Assembly: GCA_010015805.1 (NCBI GenBank)
Contig: ML978135.1
Coordinates: 372,001 to 436,000, forward strand
Length of the DNA stretch: 64,000 nt
Source of the DNA: Rhizodiscina lignyota
Taxonomy: Eukaryota > Ascomycota > Dothideomycetes > Aulographales > Rhizodiscinaceae
Direction of reading: 5' to 3'
Part shown: positions 30,784-42,750 of the stretch, in pieces
Numbering within the stretch: the stretch's first letter is position 1
How the letters are laid out: every line of letters starts with the position of its first letter
Program-made: the position numbers and the translations under genes
Notes under the pieces: generated by a model
The model's input: the letters and a program-made list of their open reading frames with translations, nothing else
Databases searched by the model: none
What the model was told of the DNA's origin: nothing

Positions 30784-33344
30784 GGTTGGTTGTAGGAATG
30801 CTTGATATGCTCAAATAAGCGAGAGTATCAGGATACCGTGTGTATCTCTGTCTCCGTAGCGAGCGGGTTTTGTGTATTTGAATACAGACGTAGCTGGGAT
30901 GTGGTTATTTCGCAACAGAAATGAATGAATCGGCGCGAGAATGTATGAGGTTTTGTTTACACCTCAGCAAAACTCTTCACAACAACAGGAAGGAACAAGC
31001 GTTGCAGCGCCTGCTGATGGCAGCAGTGACTATGAAATGACGCACTTCACGCGAACAATGTGGAAAGAGAGAAAACAAGGGAGGGAACGCGCAGGTATGT
31101 ATACTCGGCACGACAACCGTAGATGCAACCTGACATTGCGGTGGAGCGCGCTTATAGCACCCATCTCCAGCGAGCCAAGTCAGGAACATAGTGCTAATGA
31201 CTGGGTAGTCTTTTGCACCAATGGACACCATGCTGGCTCCATCGATTAGCGGCCAACATGAGAGAGAGTACAGGCGCGAAAATAACACGCCAGGATGCTC
31301 CAAGGCAGTGTTAGTGGGTAAAGCTTATGTGCAGAAGCTAGGATGCAGGCCAGAGCTATCCTAATTTTGTGGAATCGACAAACATGGAAGAAGGAGAGCT
31401 GCCCAAGTCGTCCAGTCAGGAATCGCAACCCAGCATGCACAAGAAAGATCTGCAGGAACGCAAGCACACAACAGCGGAGCTCACGGGTGCGACCTGGGAT
31501 CAGGTGTGCTCAGATCCAGACTAGGATATCGCTGTCCAACGCAGGTCGAGTCGTTGCCCACTGCAGAAGCAAAGGTTGGAAAGACCTTGATTGATTGTTA
31601 TGCGAAATGGCCCCTTGGGTCGCTGGAGCTTGACGGCAGCTTGCTGACGCCAGGCGGGGCGACGCTGATGACAAAAAAGATATGATCGCGTCGTTTGAGT
31701 GGCGCACGAACGGAAATAACGTCAAATTAGTCGACGCGCTCTTGAGTGCTCGCGAAGAGGCTGGCGATGCACGCTGGTGTTTAGTTTGCACACTTCGGGA
31801 GAAGTGTCCGCGAGAAAGAGAGGAAGGTGACAGCGTGCAGCTTCTCCGCAGCCTTTCCCCACACAATCCCCCTCCACACCCGCATTCCGAGCTATTGAAT
31901 TTTCTGCCAGGCATGCTGCGTATGATCTCCGGCATCGTGGATCGAAAATGCTGTCCAACAGCAGAATGCCATATGTATAATGCTCATACCTTTCTTCGGC
32001 AAGCCGGGAGCAGCTCAACATGGGCGAGCTGGCGATGACGGACTCCGATACGATACCGAATATGCTGCCCGGGAAGAACAAGATTAAGTGAAACAGGCTT
32101 TCTGCAGAAACGCCATTGTACATTATTGCATCAGCGGCTCAAGGCAGCACATAGCCCTGAGCAAGCATCTTAATAATGCAGAAGCTACCGGGGTGTCCTC
32201 GAGACCCATGCTCCAAGGTCGGAGTCAACAATGCAACACGCACTCATGCACACTCGAATACCTAGCAGGCGTGCAAGTGGGGCAAAGGGCTCTTCTACGA
32301 TCATCCTTTTTTCCTCAGGGCATCTCAAGAAACCACTAGAAGGGCGGAGCACTTTCCTTCAGCCTTGCCGCGCTCCTCCTGCATCTCTGAACCTTGAATC
32401 TCCTCTCCGCGAGCGGCCGCAGTTCGTCCTGCGTTCGCTGGGAGGCTGACAACCACGGTTTTCAACGGTTTCCCAATGGTGCCATTCATTTTGTATCTCG
32501 TATTTTACGTACAACATGTCGAACCTACCTGCATTCAATCAGATATCCACTGTTTCCTTTACCGAGCTTTGCGGCTGATGCTGACCGCATCGCAGAGAGG
32601 CCTCTACAACATCTCAACGCCTATTGTCGGATTGAACAGAAGAGCTACAGCGAGGTCTATTATAAGCCTCTTCAGATCACTTCAAAACCCACATTATAGC
32701 TTCGTCTGATCAGCTTGCCAATGCGACTTTGTATTTTGTTGCGTCCCTCACCAGAGTACGATATGCGCTCGATCCGCGTCGCGTTATTTAAGCAACTTCA
32801 CAGGGGCTTCCAGCGAACACGCTTAATTACACCAACATCGCTCCTGCACTCCTGTTGCTTGTCTCCTTAATATCTATCGAGCGATTCTAATTTTGTACAG
32901 TCAGAACCTTCTCATCTCGCCTCTTTTTTTCTTTTTCTTCTGAATTTATATCGCGATTAGGAAGCTTTACATAAACACGTTTCTCTTGTAGTAGACGAGA
33001 TGATTTGTGCTTGACATTCGAAATTATCACCTAAGATCGATCACGACTAACATGTACGGAGACTTTCGGACCCGTACTAACTAGATTCTGCAACCAATGC
33101 GAGGAACCTAATAATGGAGCACCAACATGCTTACTAACACAGCGTTATCCCTTTGCGGAACCATTTGACGACCGACTTGAACGGTTCAGATCGGCATCAT
33201 GAACACGAATCTCTGTATTTCAGAATGATGAAATAGCAAGAGATGTGGCAAAGACGTAGCTCGCCCACTTCGCACTCACGAGATCCTGGATTGCCTCACA
33301 AATATCTCGATTTTCAAGCTCGATTTGCGCATAGCGCATAGCTA
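30784..33344. other. Long gene-free region (2.6 kb)
   Basis: The longest empty stretch in the window. Frames in it are short, overlap on opposite strands and show no family. A CT/T-rich tract at 32915-32945 could belong to a promoter. No RNA gene or inverted-repeat element was found by eye. The 3' part leads into the transporter's terminator region. Confidence 0.4.
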
Positions 33345-35198
33345 TCAGAACATCTCGTCCAGCTCCTCCAGGGTCTTGTTGGACGTCTCTGGAACTAAGA
33401 AATACCCAAATATGGCAGCTATGAAGCACCACGCTGCAAAGAAAATATACGTTCCATAGTCGATCGACTGTATCATGGGCGGCACCGCAACGCCAATGAC
33501 GAAATTCGAAAGCCAGTTGACACAGTTTGCCAACCCGACTCCTTTGGCTCGATGGGCGTTCTGGAATACCTCTGCAGGGAGAGTCCAAATCAATGGTCCG
33601 TATGAGAGGCCAAACACAATGACGTAGATATATACCAAGGCTACGCCGAGCCACCCGACCCCTTGGTGTGCAAGCTGGAGTGCATCCGTTAGTAAGATTT
33701 CTACAAAGTGTACAGGTTGGAGCTCTTACCCAGTCAGAGTCATATTTTCCGGAAATGCCAGCCATTATGGTATGGGGAATGCCCATCCCGATTGCGCCCC
33801 AAATAGCGAGCCTCCGGCGCCCAATCTTGTCCATGAAAATCATCGCAGGTACGACTCCAACGAATTGTCCGATATTGATCATACCTGAGAGGATCAAGCT
33901 CTTCTCATAGCTTTGGCCGAGATTGGTAAACAATGTCGGGGCGTAGTAAACGAAGGCGTTGATTCCGCTGAACTGTGTGAAAAAGCAAATACCGCATGCC
34001 ACAATCGTTCGTTTGATAGTCCGCTTCTTGAACAGGTCAAGCCAGCCAAGGATTTCCAGCCGTGCACCAGTCGCGCCGGGATGCTCTCGCTGCGACACTT
34101 CTCTCTGGTAGAGAACCTCGCCAATGATAGATCTCCACTCCGCTTGAATGCGTGGGTCATCCGTTGGGAGGCGGCGCAGTGTCGAAAGACTCTTAAGTGC
34201 ATCTTCGGCTCGGTCGGCCATGACAAGCCATCGAGGCGAATACGGGAAGATATGTATGCAGATTCCGAGGAGGGTTGCCGGAACCATCTGAAGACCGAAA
34301 GGAATGCGGAAGGCTGCGGCGCCCGATAATTCCCTTATCCATTCGTTAATGAAGATGCTCTCGGCTCAGAAGGCCATGAACTTTACCTTGTGCCGTATGT
34401 TACCCAATACGATATGATGGCACCAATCACGATGCACAATTCCTCGAGCACAAGCAACGATCCACGGAGTTCCGGAGGCGAAATTTCAGATATATATAGC
34501 GGCGCTCCCTTTACTCTATGTCAGTAACCTCACCGAGGGGATCCTGGAGCCCGTCGACTAACCATTGCAAGTGTTCCCACGCCAATGCCACCAATTGCCC
34601 GACCAACAACAAGGGCGGCATAATTTGGCGCCGCAGTCTGGATTATCGCGCCAACATCGAAGAAAGCCACCGCTACAGTGAGCGCCCACTTGCGAGATAT
34701 GCTGTCGGCGATTTTTGGGTAGAAAAGACAGCCAACAAAGCCACCCAGTACAAGCATTCCGGTCATGAATCCTGGGATATCTGTATTAGCGCGGCTAAGA
34801 CTTTCGAAGAGTGCTCCAGGCCTACCTGTGTGGAATCCATAGCCAGGTGCGGTCGGATTCGTTTGTGGAAACTGGTTTTGAAATTCAGGCATTACCAGGA
34901 TCAAAGAGATGACTCCCTGATCTGTGAACATGGTTAAAACTTCCAATTGCGAGAAGAAGTTTATTAGGGGTTTGGCCTTACCATAACCATATGAAAACCC
35001 GCCCATTGACGCAAGAAGTGCTGCGCCAAACACAAATGGAGAGCTCAGAAGGCCCTTTGCACCAGAGTGTCCATAATGCACTTCCTCCGCGAACCCTGAC
35101 CTGCCATCGATGCTGCCTTTGTCCAAGCCAGTTCCCGCAAGAGCTTCTTCCCTGTGCTCGGCCAAGCTCTTCAGCTTCTCATTGTCGTGCTCTGCCAT
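33345..35198 (-). CDS. MFS sugar transporter (six exons)
   Basis: Exons 35198-34982, 34921-34826, 34771-34563, 34508-34387, 34333-33730 and 33674-33345 give 525 residues, with introns of 53-60 bp. The joins rebuild sugar-porter motifs: GFSYGY-DQGVISLILVM, GYGFHT-GFMTGMLVLGG, IGVGTLAM-GAPLYISEISPPELRG, YWVTYGTR-ELSGAAAFRIP and KYDSDW-LAHQGVGW. Also present are ADSISRKWAL (a variant of the GRR/K loop), FTQFSGINAFVYYAP, DKIGRRRLAIWG and, at the end, VPETSNKTLEELDEMF. There are twelve membrane helices. It is probably a plasma-membrane monosaccharide or polyol carrier; specificity cannot be read. A 13-base motif shared with the Zn2Cys6 gene at 42.75 kb lies 314 bp upstream of the start. Confidence 0.92.
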
Positions 35199-36322
35199 GG
35201 CGATTGACTGTACAACAGCTATCGGCAGACTGCGAAAGAGTGTTCTATGGACACAATGGGGAGGAAGAAGAGCAACGTTGAGATGTAGATCTGCAAGGAA
35301 TTGAAGGATTTATACTTGGCTCTGCCATGAGCGTTGCGCGCTCCAATTGGAGCACCTCGCGCGTTAACTGCGTCTCTCCGCAATAGAACCACAGGAGCGG
35401 CCCTTAAACTGAATTTGGAGTTGCGGGGCCCCAGAATGCTTGAGGTTGAGGATTAAATCCGCGCCAAACTTTCCCTGAACGTGAGCCGAGATCCGAACGC
35501 CCTCCCAAAAGGGCAACTTTGGTCGCACCACGCGGTATCGAAACCTGTTGAGATAAAGATTCAATATTCTTATGGTTTTTACTCATTGAATGCAAAATAG
35601 ACAAGATGTTGAGACTAATGAAGCACAGTACATGATAAAACAGCTAGACCAATGGTCAATGGAACATTCACGTGAGGTTATTAGAATTACCTTGAGGTAT
35701 CGTCCAGTATGAGGTGCGGGAAGCAAGAGAGAAGCCCAAATGATAGATTCATTTCCCTCAGGCTAGAAGTACATTGCCGTCGAGGAAAGGTATGTGTTTA
35801 TTGAACTGGTGCCCAAGAACGCATAGACTCTAAACGGGAGCCTCAGTAGTGGTGCGTTTAATATAGAGATATCTCGAAATTTACATCGCCGTGTGCGTAG
35901 GTGAACAGAATGGCACTACATCTCCAAGACAACGAATTCACTCACTGGTATGGAGTATCGGACAGCAGGTCATAGATGATAACTCAGGGTAGACACCGGG
36001 GTGGACGGTGCACACCACACTCGACTACTATTTAAAGCGGTGGTCAAGAGATTTCAATTGATATCAAACTCTTTCAGACCCGCTACAGACCAAGAGCATG
36101 TCGATATTAATGAGTTACAATATACGTGTCTTTCGCCAGTCACAACTGCCTTCAAAACGCGCTAGATACGCGCCCCGAGGAGAGACGCGTTTGCCCGAGA
36201 CGCGTTGTCCGAACCCCTTGTCAGGGGCCACGGTGAACGACACAATTTTCTCGGCAAATCGAAACAGACACTTTTACATTCTGATAACTCCATCCCTTGA
36301 AAAGACGCAACTCGTCGCTACC
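35199..36322. other. Upstream region of the sugar transporter
   Basis: This 1.1-kb gap holds the transporter promoter and the 3' flank of the P450 gene. Apart from the 13-base motif at 35512-35524 no feature is seen. Short minus-strand frames at 35364-35604 look random. Confidence 0.4.
35512..35524 (+). promoter_or_regulatory. GGCAACTTTGGTC motif, copy 1
   Basis: The motif GGCAACTTTGGTC (followed by GC) lies 314 bp upstream of the sugar transporter. The same 13 bases occur twice upstream of the Zn2Cys6 gene at 42.75 kb, in the same orientation relative to the minus-strand genes. It could be a shared regulator site; this is inference. Confidence 0.4.
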
Positions 36323-37894
36323 TCACTCCTTGCCCAGAATTTGCCGCCTTGAAATGCGAACGGGCAGGTCTCCAGGCGAACAGGTGAAAGCTTCTCGTTG
36401 AGGCAGGACCCAATCCGGAGATATCAACTCGAAGTCATATCGATGAACAAGCGTAGCAATTGCCACGTATTGCTCAAGGTAGGTGATATTGCGGCCAATG
36501 CAGCCTCTCGCACCAGCAGAGAACGTTATGAAATGCGGCTGCAGCTCTTGCGCGTCCTCGGCGAGCCACCGCTCCGGCCGGAAGGACTCAGGATCTGGGA
36601 ATATACTGGGATTTCGATGCATGCTGTATGGTGGACTATGGACCGTTGTATTTCCCGGTATCCATTCACCCATTACCTCGAGCCCTTCAGGTGGCGTCAG
36701 ACGCGGTACATTCATCGTATTCGGTGGATTCAGACGCATCGATTCGTCAAGGCAGGCCCGTAAATATGGAAGATGCTTGATCCGGTCGTACGCAGCAACG
36801 ACTTCTCCTGGCTCGAGAACCGCATCAAGCTCTCGTCGAAGAGCCTGGAAGCAATCTGGATGTTTAAGAAGGTTGTAGAGAGCGTTGGTTAACGCAGTTG
36901 CGGTCGTGTCACTCCCAGCGTTCATCATGATACTGCATTCGGCGACAAGCTCACCCATTGGCAGCATATTGGCGTTCCCGTATTTGTCCTCGAGCAGGTA
37001 CGCATAGAAGTCGTCGAGCTTTTCGCCAGCCTGATAGCGTTGCAAGCGCCGCTTGCAGAACGTAATAACCATGTTCGTATAGTTCTCCTCGTGGCGCCAG
37101 AATGGATGCCACTTCGTCAGTCCCCTGAGGTGCTTGAACCATCCTGTTGACCAGACTAGCGAGGACTGGACTCGATGCGCATACCAGAGCGATTCTCGAT
37201 AGCTGCACCTGTACGGCTTGCCATCCATTGTCTCGACGTCGACCATATCATTGCCGTTTTCTAGTAAACGTAGACCCGCAGACATTCCAATCTCGCAGAT
37301 GGCATCGATTCCGAACAGTGTTGACCAAAGCCGATGATTTATGAAGCCTTCGAGTTGCTTGGGATCACTCGAAGGATCCGCATGTGGTGTGGGGACGTAC
37401 TCGGGTTTCTCGCAGAGTCGATCGTACTGCGCTACCAGGGCAGATGTCCTGTCAGCAACAACATGCTCCCACTGTATGAGATGCGCCTGCGAATATGCGC
37501 CAGCAAGGACCCTTCGCTTCCGTGAATGCTCCTCGCGATTCTGTACATCTGCTAAGTGCCGATGGGTTCCGGCAAGGACGTTATAAAATTCGTCTTTAAG
37601 GGCGGGCGATCCATGGCCATAAATATCTCTGACGCCTACAACGTCGTTGAAGGATACCGAATTCGGGCCAACTCTGACGATTGTGTGCTTCTTGTGCGCC
37701 TCGTGAACAACCTTGAACCTTCGCCCCTGAGAGGAATAGTACATGTACGGGATATTGGTGAAGGGAGCGAGCCAGTTCATGCCATGGAAGCGACGAAGTC
37801 CTTTCGGATCGCGAAGGTAATCGTATATCGGCTTCAAGGCAAATAATAAGAAAAAGAAAGATACGCTAACTACGGTTGTGATCCAACCGAGCAT
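36323..37894 (-). CDS. Cytochrome P450 monooxygenase (benzoate 4-hydroxylase/CYP53-like)
   Basis: An intron-less frame of 523 residues starting with a membrane anchor (residues 2-23). All P450 signatures are present: I-helix NAGSDTTATA, ExxR as ESMR in RACLDESMRLNPP, FRPERW, and the heme loop FSAGARGCIGRN at residues 458-469 with axial Cys465. IYGHGSPALKDEFY and EEHSRKRRVLAGAYS in the N-terminal half resemble fungal P450s usually called benzoate 4-monooxygenase-like; exact family is uncertain. It would hydroxylate a small, possibly aromatic, molecule at the ER. The gene is divergent from a P450 reductase gene only 474 bp away, which probably supplies its electrons. Confidence 0.9.
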   Translation of the reverse strand: MLGWITTVVSVSFFFLLFALKPIYDYLRDPKGLRRFHGMNWLAPFTNIPYMYYSSQGRRFKVVHEAHKKHTIVRVGPNSVSFNDVVGVRDIYGHGSPALKDEFYNVLAGTHRHLADVQNREEHSRKRRVLAGAYSQAHLIQWEHVVADRTSALVAQYDRLCEKPEYVPTPHADPSSDPKQLEGFINHRLWSTLFGIDAICEIGMSAGLRLLENGNDMVDVETMDGKPYRCSYRESLWYAHRVQSSLVWSTGWFKHLRGLTKWHPFWRHEENYTNMVITFCKRRLQRYQAGEKLDDFYAYLLEDKYGNANMLPMGELVAECSIMMNAGSDTTATALTNALYNLLKHPDCFQALRRELDAVLEPGEVVAAYDRIKHLPYLRACLDESMRLNPPNTMNVPRLTPPEGLEVMGEWIPGNTTVHSPPYSMHRNPSIFPDPESFRPERWLAEDAQELQPHFITFSAGARGCIGRNITYLEQYVAIATLVHRYDFELISPDWVLPQREAFTCSPGDLPVRISRRQILGKE

Positions 37895-38368
37895 CTTGAC
37901 GAGGTTCGAAGATATTACAGAGCCAACACAAGCAGAGGAGCAATAGTGGTAGATGAATACAGGTTATTAGCACCAACCCGACGGAATTCGCGACTCCTGG
38001 TATCTTAATACATCGAAGAACGGAAAAAGTGGCCCATCAGACTTGCATCGGTCTCCTCAAGAGTTGAAGACGGAACCGCAATTTTCAGCCTTGGTTCAGT
38101 TGAGAACGGCTCACACGGCTGGCGTCATGTTGTTTATTTTGGCTAGACAGCAATTGGCTCTCAGTTGGCGGGTAGCACAAGAGTCGGCTTGAACGCCGAC
38201 GCCCAAACAGGCAAGTCTGGCGTTTCCAAAGTAACTTCTATCCCGTGATCGCCTTCTTGACATCAACCGCTTCAACAATTGTTGAAGGTGAGTTTGAACT
38301 TTAAGAGATATTTAATTTCCGCTTCAATATGTTCGGAGCCTCAGATCGTTACATTGGATACGCAGGAT
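37895..38368. promoter_or_regulatory. Shared divergent promoter of P450 and P450 reductase
   Basis: The 474-bp intergenic region serves both genes. It contains the 16-bp palindrome at 38271-38286 and a CGG-AA-CCG inverted triplet (38071-38078), the type of half-sites Zn2Cys6 dimers bind. No other feature is seen. Confidence 0.5.
38271..38286. promoter_or_regulatory. 16-bp perfect palindrome TTCAACAATTGTTGAA
   Basis: TTCAACAATTGTTGAA lies 83 bp upstream of the reductase ATG in the divergent P450/reductase promoter. Its symmetry and placement suggest a dimeric-regulator site, perhaps for the nearby Zn2Cys6 protein, but it lacks CGG triplets. Confidence 0.35.
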
Positions 38369-40578
38369 ATGGAACTCTTACACAATCGCCACGGAATGGT
38401 TCAGGCTGGCGCGCTATCCCTCTATCGTCAAGCTGCGATTGATGATATCTTTGTTTTACTTCTTCTCCTTGCGTTTGCTATCCTAGCGTCTTGGAAGCAC
38501 ATTATCAGGAAGACTCCGGATCCATCACTCGACTTCTATTATTCAATTCCACAGGCATCGAGCTTGCAGGTCAAAAAGAGGGAACAAAGAGCAGAGACAA
38601 GAAATGTTACAAAAGCATTCCGCGAATGGGTATGTGTCAATGTCTCCATTGTACAGGCCCTTACTCACAGATCTCGCAGGGCCTGGATATGGTCATCTTC
38701 TGGGGCTCCCAGAGCGGCAGAGCAGAAGTCCTCGCGAAAAGTCTCGCAAGTGAACTTCAGAATCGTTTCGGTATGAAAGTCCTGGTTGCTGATCTAGATG
38801 ATTATGACCACCTGCATCTGGCCGAACTCAACGAAAGGCAGATTATTGGTTTCATCCTAGCAACATACGGAGAAGGCGATCCCCCGGACAATACGAATGT
38901 GTTCTGGTCTACGGCTCATGAGCTACAAGAAAAAGGCATCAAGCTGAACAATATGTGTTATGTCGTTTTTGGACTTGGAAACTCCAAATACCGACAGTAC
39001 AATCGAGTTGCGGAGAGCATTAATTCCACGTTCCAGAAGCTCGGTGCAAGTCGTATTGGTGAAATGGGAAAGGGCGATGACGCAAATGGCAGCACGGAGG
39101 AGGATTTTGCTAGCTGGAAAAAGGACATTTCGCATACTTTGGAAGAAACCCTAAATCTCCAGGTCCAAAACCAGGAATATCAACCAGCCTTCACAATTAC
39201 CGAAATTGACGATATTGGTGAAGATGCCGTCTTTCTCGGGGAGCCACATTCATCTCTACTCCGAAATGGGACCAAAAGCAAATGGGGAGATCTGACAGCT
39301 CCAAACGTGATACCAATTGCCCGTTCAAGAATCCTGTGGCAATCGGGACAACGCCATTGCATTGATATCGACTTCGATCTCGGCCGCCAGCGCCTGCTCA
39401 AATATTCAACCGGCGATCATCTTGCTGTCTGGCCAAGCAACCCGGAGAGTGAAGTACAGAGTCTGTTGTGTCTTCTCGGCCTGGAGAGCAAGCGATCCAC
39501 GATCGTGAAAATTTCCACTGCAAGTAGCACAAGCGGGATAAAGATACCTGTTCCAAGCCCCACAACTATCGAAGCATTGTTCAGACACTATCTCGAGATA
39601 TGTGCACCTATCTCCCGGGATGCATTAATGCAACTGTCGAACTTTGCGCCCTCGGAGACTGCTGCAGAAAACCTACGCCGCATTTCAGACGATACCACGA
39701 CTTTGAAGACGGAAATTCTGTCCCCACATCTCACATTTTCAGGCATATTGCGTCTCGTCGCCGACGATCAGCCGTGGAACATTCCGCTCTCATTCCTTCT
39801 GGAGAGTGTAAAGGGCAGGCAGCCAAGATACTACTCAATATCTTCATCGGCAGTCGTTCAGCCCCGTTGCGTGTCGATAACTGCAGTGGTGGACACTGGA
39901 CCTCAAGCAAGCGGAACTTTGAATCACTGCTTTGGCCTGACAACTGGTCTCCTCTCCGATTTATGTCACGCCCATATGAGCAAGGATTGCTCTTCCGATG
40001 CCACACCCCTCGCATACTCTTTGTCAGGGCCTCGCGATATTCTGGAGGGAGGCAAGATATTCGGTCGTATTCGCCGGAGCACGTTCAAACTTCCACCAAA
40101 GGCTTCGACTGGCGTTATATTGATCGGGACAGGCACCGGCGTTGCTCCATTCCGTGGGTTTCTACAAGAGCGAGTGCGTATGAAAGAGATTGGAAAAGAA
40201 GTCGGGAAGACATTACTTTTCATGGGATTCCGACATCCGGACGAAGACTTCCTCTACGCTGACGAATTGAAGCAGTGTCAACTTGCGCTTGGCGAAGGAA
40301 TCTTCAAAATTCATACTGCATTCAGTCGTGAGGTGTCTTCCAAGAAGGTGTATGTACAGGATCGTCTCCAAGAAAGCGCCGCAGAAGTCCTCGAGTTGCT
40401 CGAATCAGATCACCGAAGCTCAATATACATCTGTGGCGCTGCTTCAATGGCACGAGATGTCTCGTTCTGCCTCGCAAACATACGGATGAGCGCCACAGGA
40501 GCGAGTGATGAAGAAGCCGCACAGTGGCTAACAGAACTCCGGCGTTCAGCAAGATACCTAGAAGATGTGTGGGGGTAG
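38369..40578 (+). CDS. NADPH-cytochrome P450 reductase
   Basis: Exons 38369-38629 and 38680-40578 encode 719 residues. Exon 1 carries the membrane anchor (DDIFVLLLLLAFAILASW). After a 50-bp intron (an alternative acceptor at 38670 adds ISQ) exon 2 opens with the FMN flavodoxin domain: IFWGSQSGRAEVLAKSLASE, LATYGEGDPPDN and VVFGLGNSKYRQYN. The FAD domain has PRYYSISSSAV, and the NADPH site GTGTGVAPFRGFLQER and YICGAASMARDV. The C-terminal aromatic is Trp in LEDVWG. All parts of a canonical CPR are there. Fungi keep a housekeeping CPR; this copy pairs with a P450 and a regulator, so it is likely a dedicated partner. It ends 16 bp from the convergent Zn2Cys6 gene. Confidence 0.95.
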
Positions 40579-40594
40579 ACATCAATGTCAGTAA

Positions 40595-42750
40595 TTACGT
40601 CGCATTACGAGCCCATTGCTCTTTGATTATACGTTCCGACTCCCCTCCGGGCCAGGCGTCTTCCGTTTCTGCCAGCCTCAAGACTTTGAGAAGTTCTTCT
40701 TGCTCGTTTGGATCCGTCACCCACACTCCACCTGGGGCGCGTTAGTCGAGTGATACCGTCATTATTGACATGTTCAACATACATTGGGAGATTGCCAACG
40801 TGGCTACATTTCTTCCTGGCGGTACTGTTGTCGAAATTGTGATACCGCAGAGTATTCTGATGTGATGCAGCACCTTCTCCTGGAGCCACAATTAGCTCAC
40901 GGCTTAGATGCAATACTGCAATTGACAGACTTACCCTGATGCGTTCGCGTCCCTCGATGTACTTTGATCCGATCCTGGGCGACGTGGGGTCGAATATGGC
41001 CATTAAAAGCAAAGCTAGGTGGAAGTATGCCAACCCAACCACACATGGGTCTAGCAACAAGCAGATTTCAGGGAAATATCTTCCCGCTGCTGGGTCGCGC
41101 TCTCGAAAGTAAACCGGCGTGAATGATCCGGGTTTGCAGAGATCCCAATCGTCAAGTCTTTGCTTAATCTCCAGATACTTCGACGTGGACCCGGCATCTG
41201 GTCCGAAACAGAAGGTCACAACGTCGCCCACGAGACACGTTGCTCGCTTGGCCCAGATACATTCATCAGCAGGTGCCACTGAACGGTCGAGTCCACACTT
41301 GTCGAGATCTGTCTTTGGAACTCTTTGGTTCAAGATCGCGTTGAACACATCCTGTCGTTGGTGCACCCAGAGTGCGGCATTCCGAAGACCACTCCAAGGT
41401 CGCTGTTCTTCTTGTGCAGCTGCGACTGATGCGTATCCGCCAAGGAGATGTCTGGCGTCGTCTCGACCATGTACAGGAGCTGCATGGTCAGCTGTTGATC
41501 GCTTACTAGTAATTTGGATACATACCGCTGACCTCTTCATAGAAACGAAGCAAAGTCGACGTAGCGAGAAATGCACCATCTGTGATGATGCTCTTATCAT
41601 CAAGCATTGGAAGCAGAAGTCTCACACATTGTTCATGATAGTCCTCTGCTTCATTCTCGTCATACTCCGCAACTCGACTTCGGTGCATTGCGGACAACGC
41701 GAGAACGGCATACAAAAGCACTGGGCAGAAAGGAACGAGACGAAGAGTCTCGGCAGTGAAATCGGGATCGGTGACGTCGAACTATTGTAGTGAGAAATTG
41801 AACAACTCCCTCACCAAAGACATTATCGATACATACCCATATCCAACCAACTGCCACCTTGAAATGATTCAACAGAAAAGCATATTTCGGAGTGATTAAC
41901 GTGGCGCCGGACAATTCAAGATAGAGTGGCGGGATATTACGTGCTGTACTGAACTGTTGTAAAGACTCTTCATGCTGAGAAGATGCGGCGACGATTGATG
42001 AAGCACACAACAGATCTTCGATCCTGACGGGGTGCACGTCGTCTCTTGGGAGAGCTCTCGTGCTTTCGGCATCTCGAGACTCGACTGGCGATAATGTTGA
42101 GACGAGAGTATATGTGGATGGTGTGATTGGTGTGATTGGAGATATGGGGAAGATATCCGTTGTGCGACCAATAGCAGCATCTGAAGACGTTTTTGAAGCC
42201 GCACGTTGAAGGTCAACTTCTGCTGCACGAGTGTCTTCTTCTGAAGACGGACTCTCGTAGCCGAAGACGACATCCCTTGTCTCATCGACAAAGCTTACTA
42301 ATAGCTGTGAGCTTCTCTCCGTACGCATGTGTGGAGAAACCAGACTCACGTGCTGAAGGAGTTTTGACCCACGTCTGGTCTTGCTCGAAGGTGAGGGTCT
42401 TCTTGCCTGGCAACAGGTGGAGCCCTGCGTCCGCCGCGGACGAATTACGATGCCTACGAAATCGAACATTAAATCCGGGTATGCAGGTACGCCCAGTGTC
42501 TCTGCATCGACCGCATCGTGGGGTCGATCTGTCGCCTGTGGTTCACGCCCAAATTAGGGCATCTGATCTGATATGTCCAAAGAGGAGTTGCGACTCCGCT
42601 GTTCTTACACTCAAGATGCCTCGCACGGCAGGTTTGGCTGTGCTCATCATTAGTGACATGAACGAGGCATAATTGACCTGATATAGGCATTGCTGTATCT
42701 GAAATGAACACATACCAATCTGCTTTCGCTACACCATTGGCAGGGGCCAT
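40595..42750 (-). CDS. Zn2Cys6 transcription factor (eight exons)
   Basis: Exons 42750-42716, 42637-42609, 42535-42350, 42297-41837, 41781-41526, 41479-40935, 40879-40783 and 40731-40595 total 1746 bp, giving 581 residues in a single frame. The zinc cluster is assembled from three tiny exons: Cys12-x2-Cys15-x6-Cys22-x6-Cys29-x2-Cys32-x6-Cys39 (DCQTCRARHLECDRSTPRC followed by GRCRDTGRTC). Introns split the Cys12 and Cys22 codons. A fungal_trans_2-like middle region follows (GWIW-FDVTDPDFTAETLRLVPF), then YAVLALSAMHRSR, and the typical tail EKVLHHIRILCGITIS. It is nuclear by family. Two copies of GGCAACTTTGGTC occur 52 and 243 bp upstream, suggesting autoregulation, and the same motif lies by the sugar transporter. 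Confidence 0.92.
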
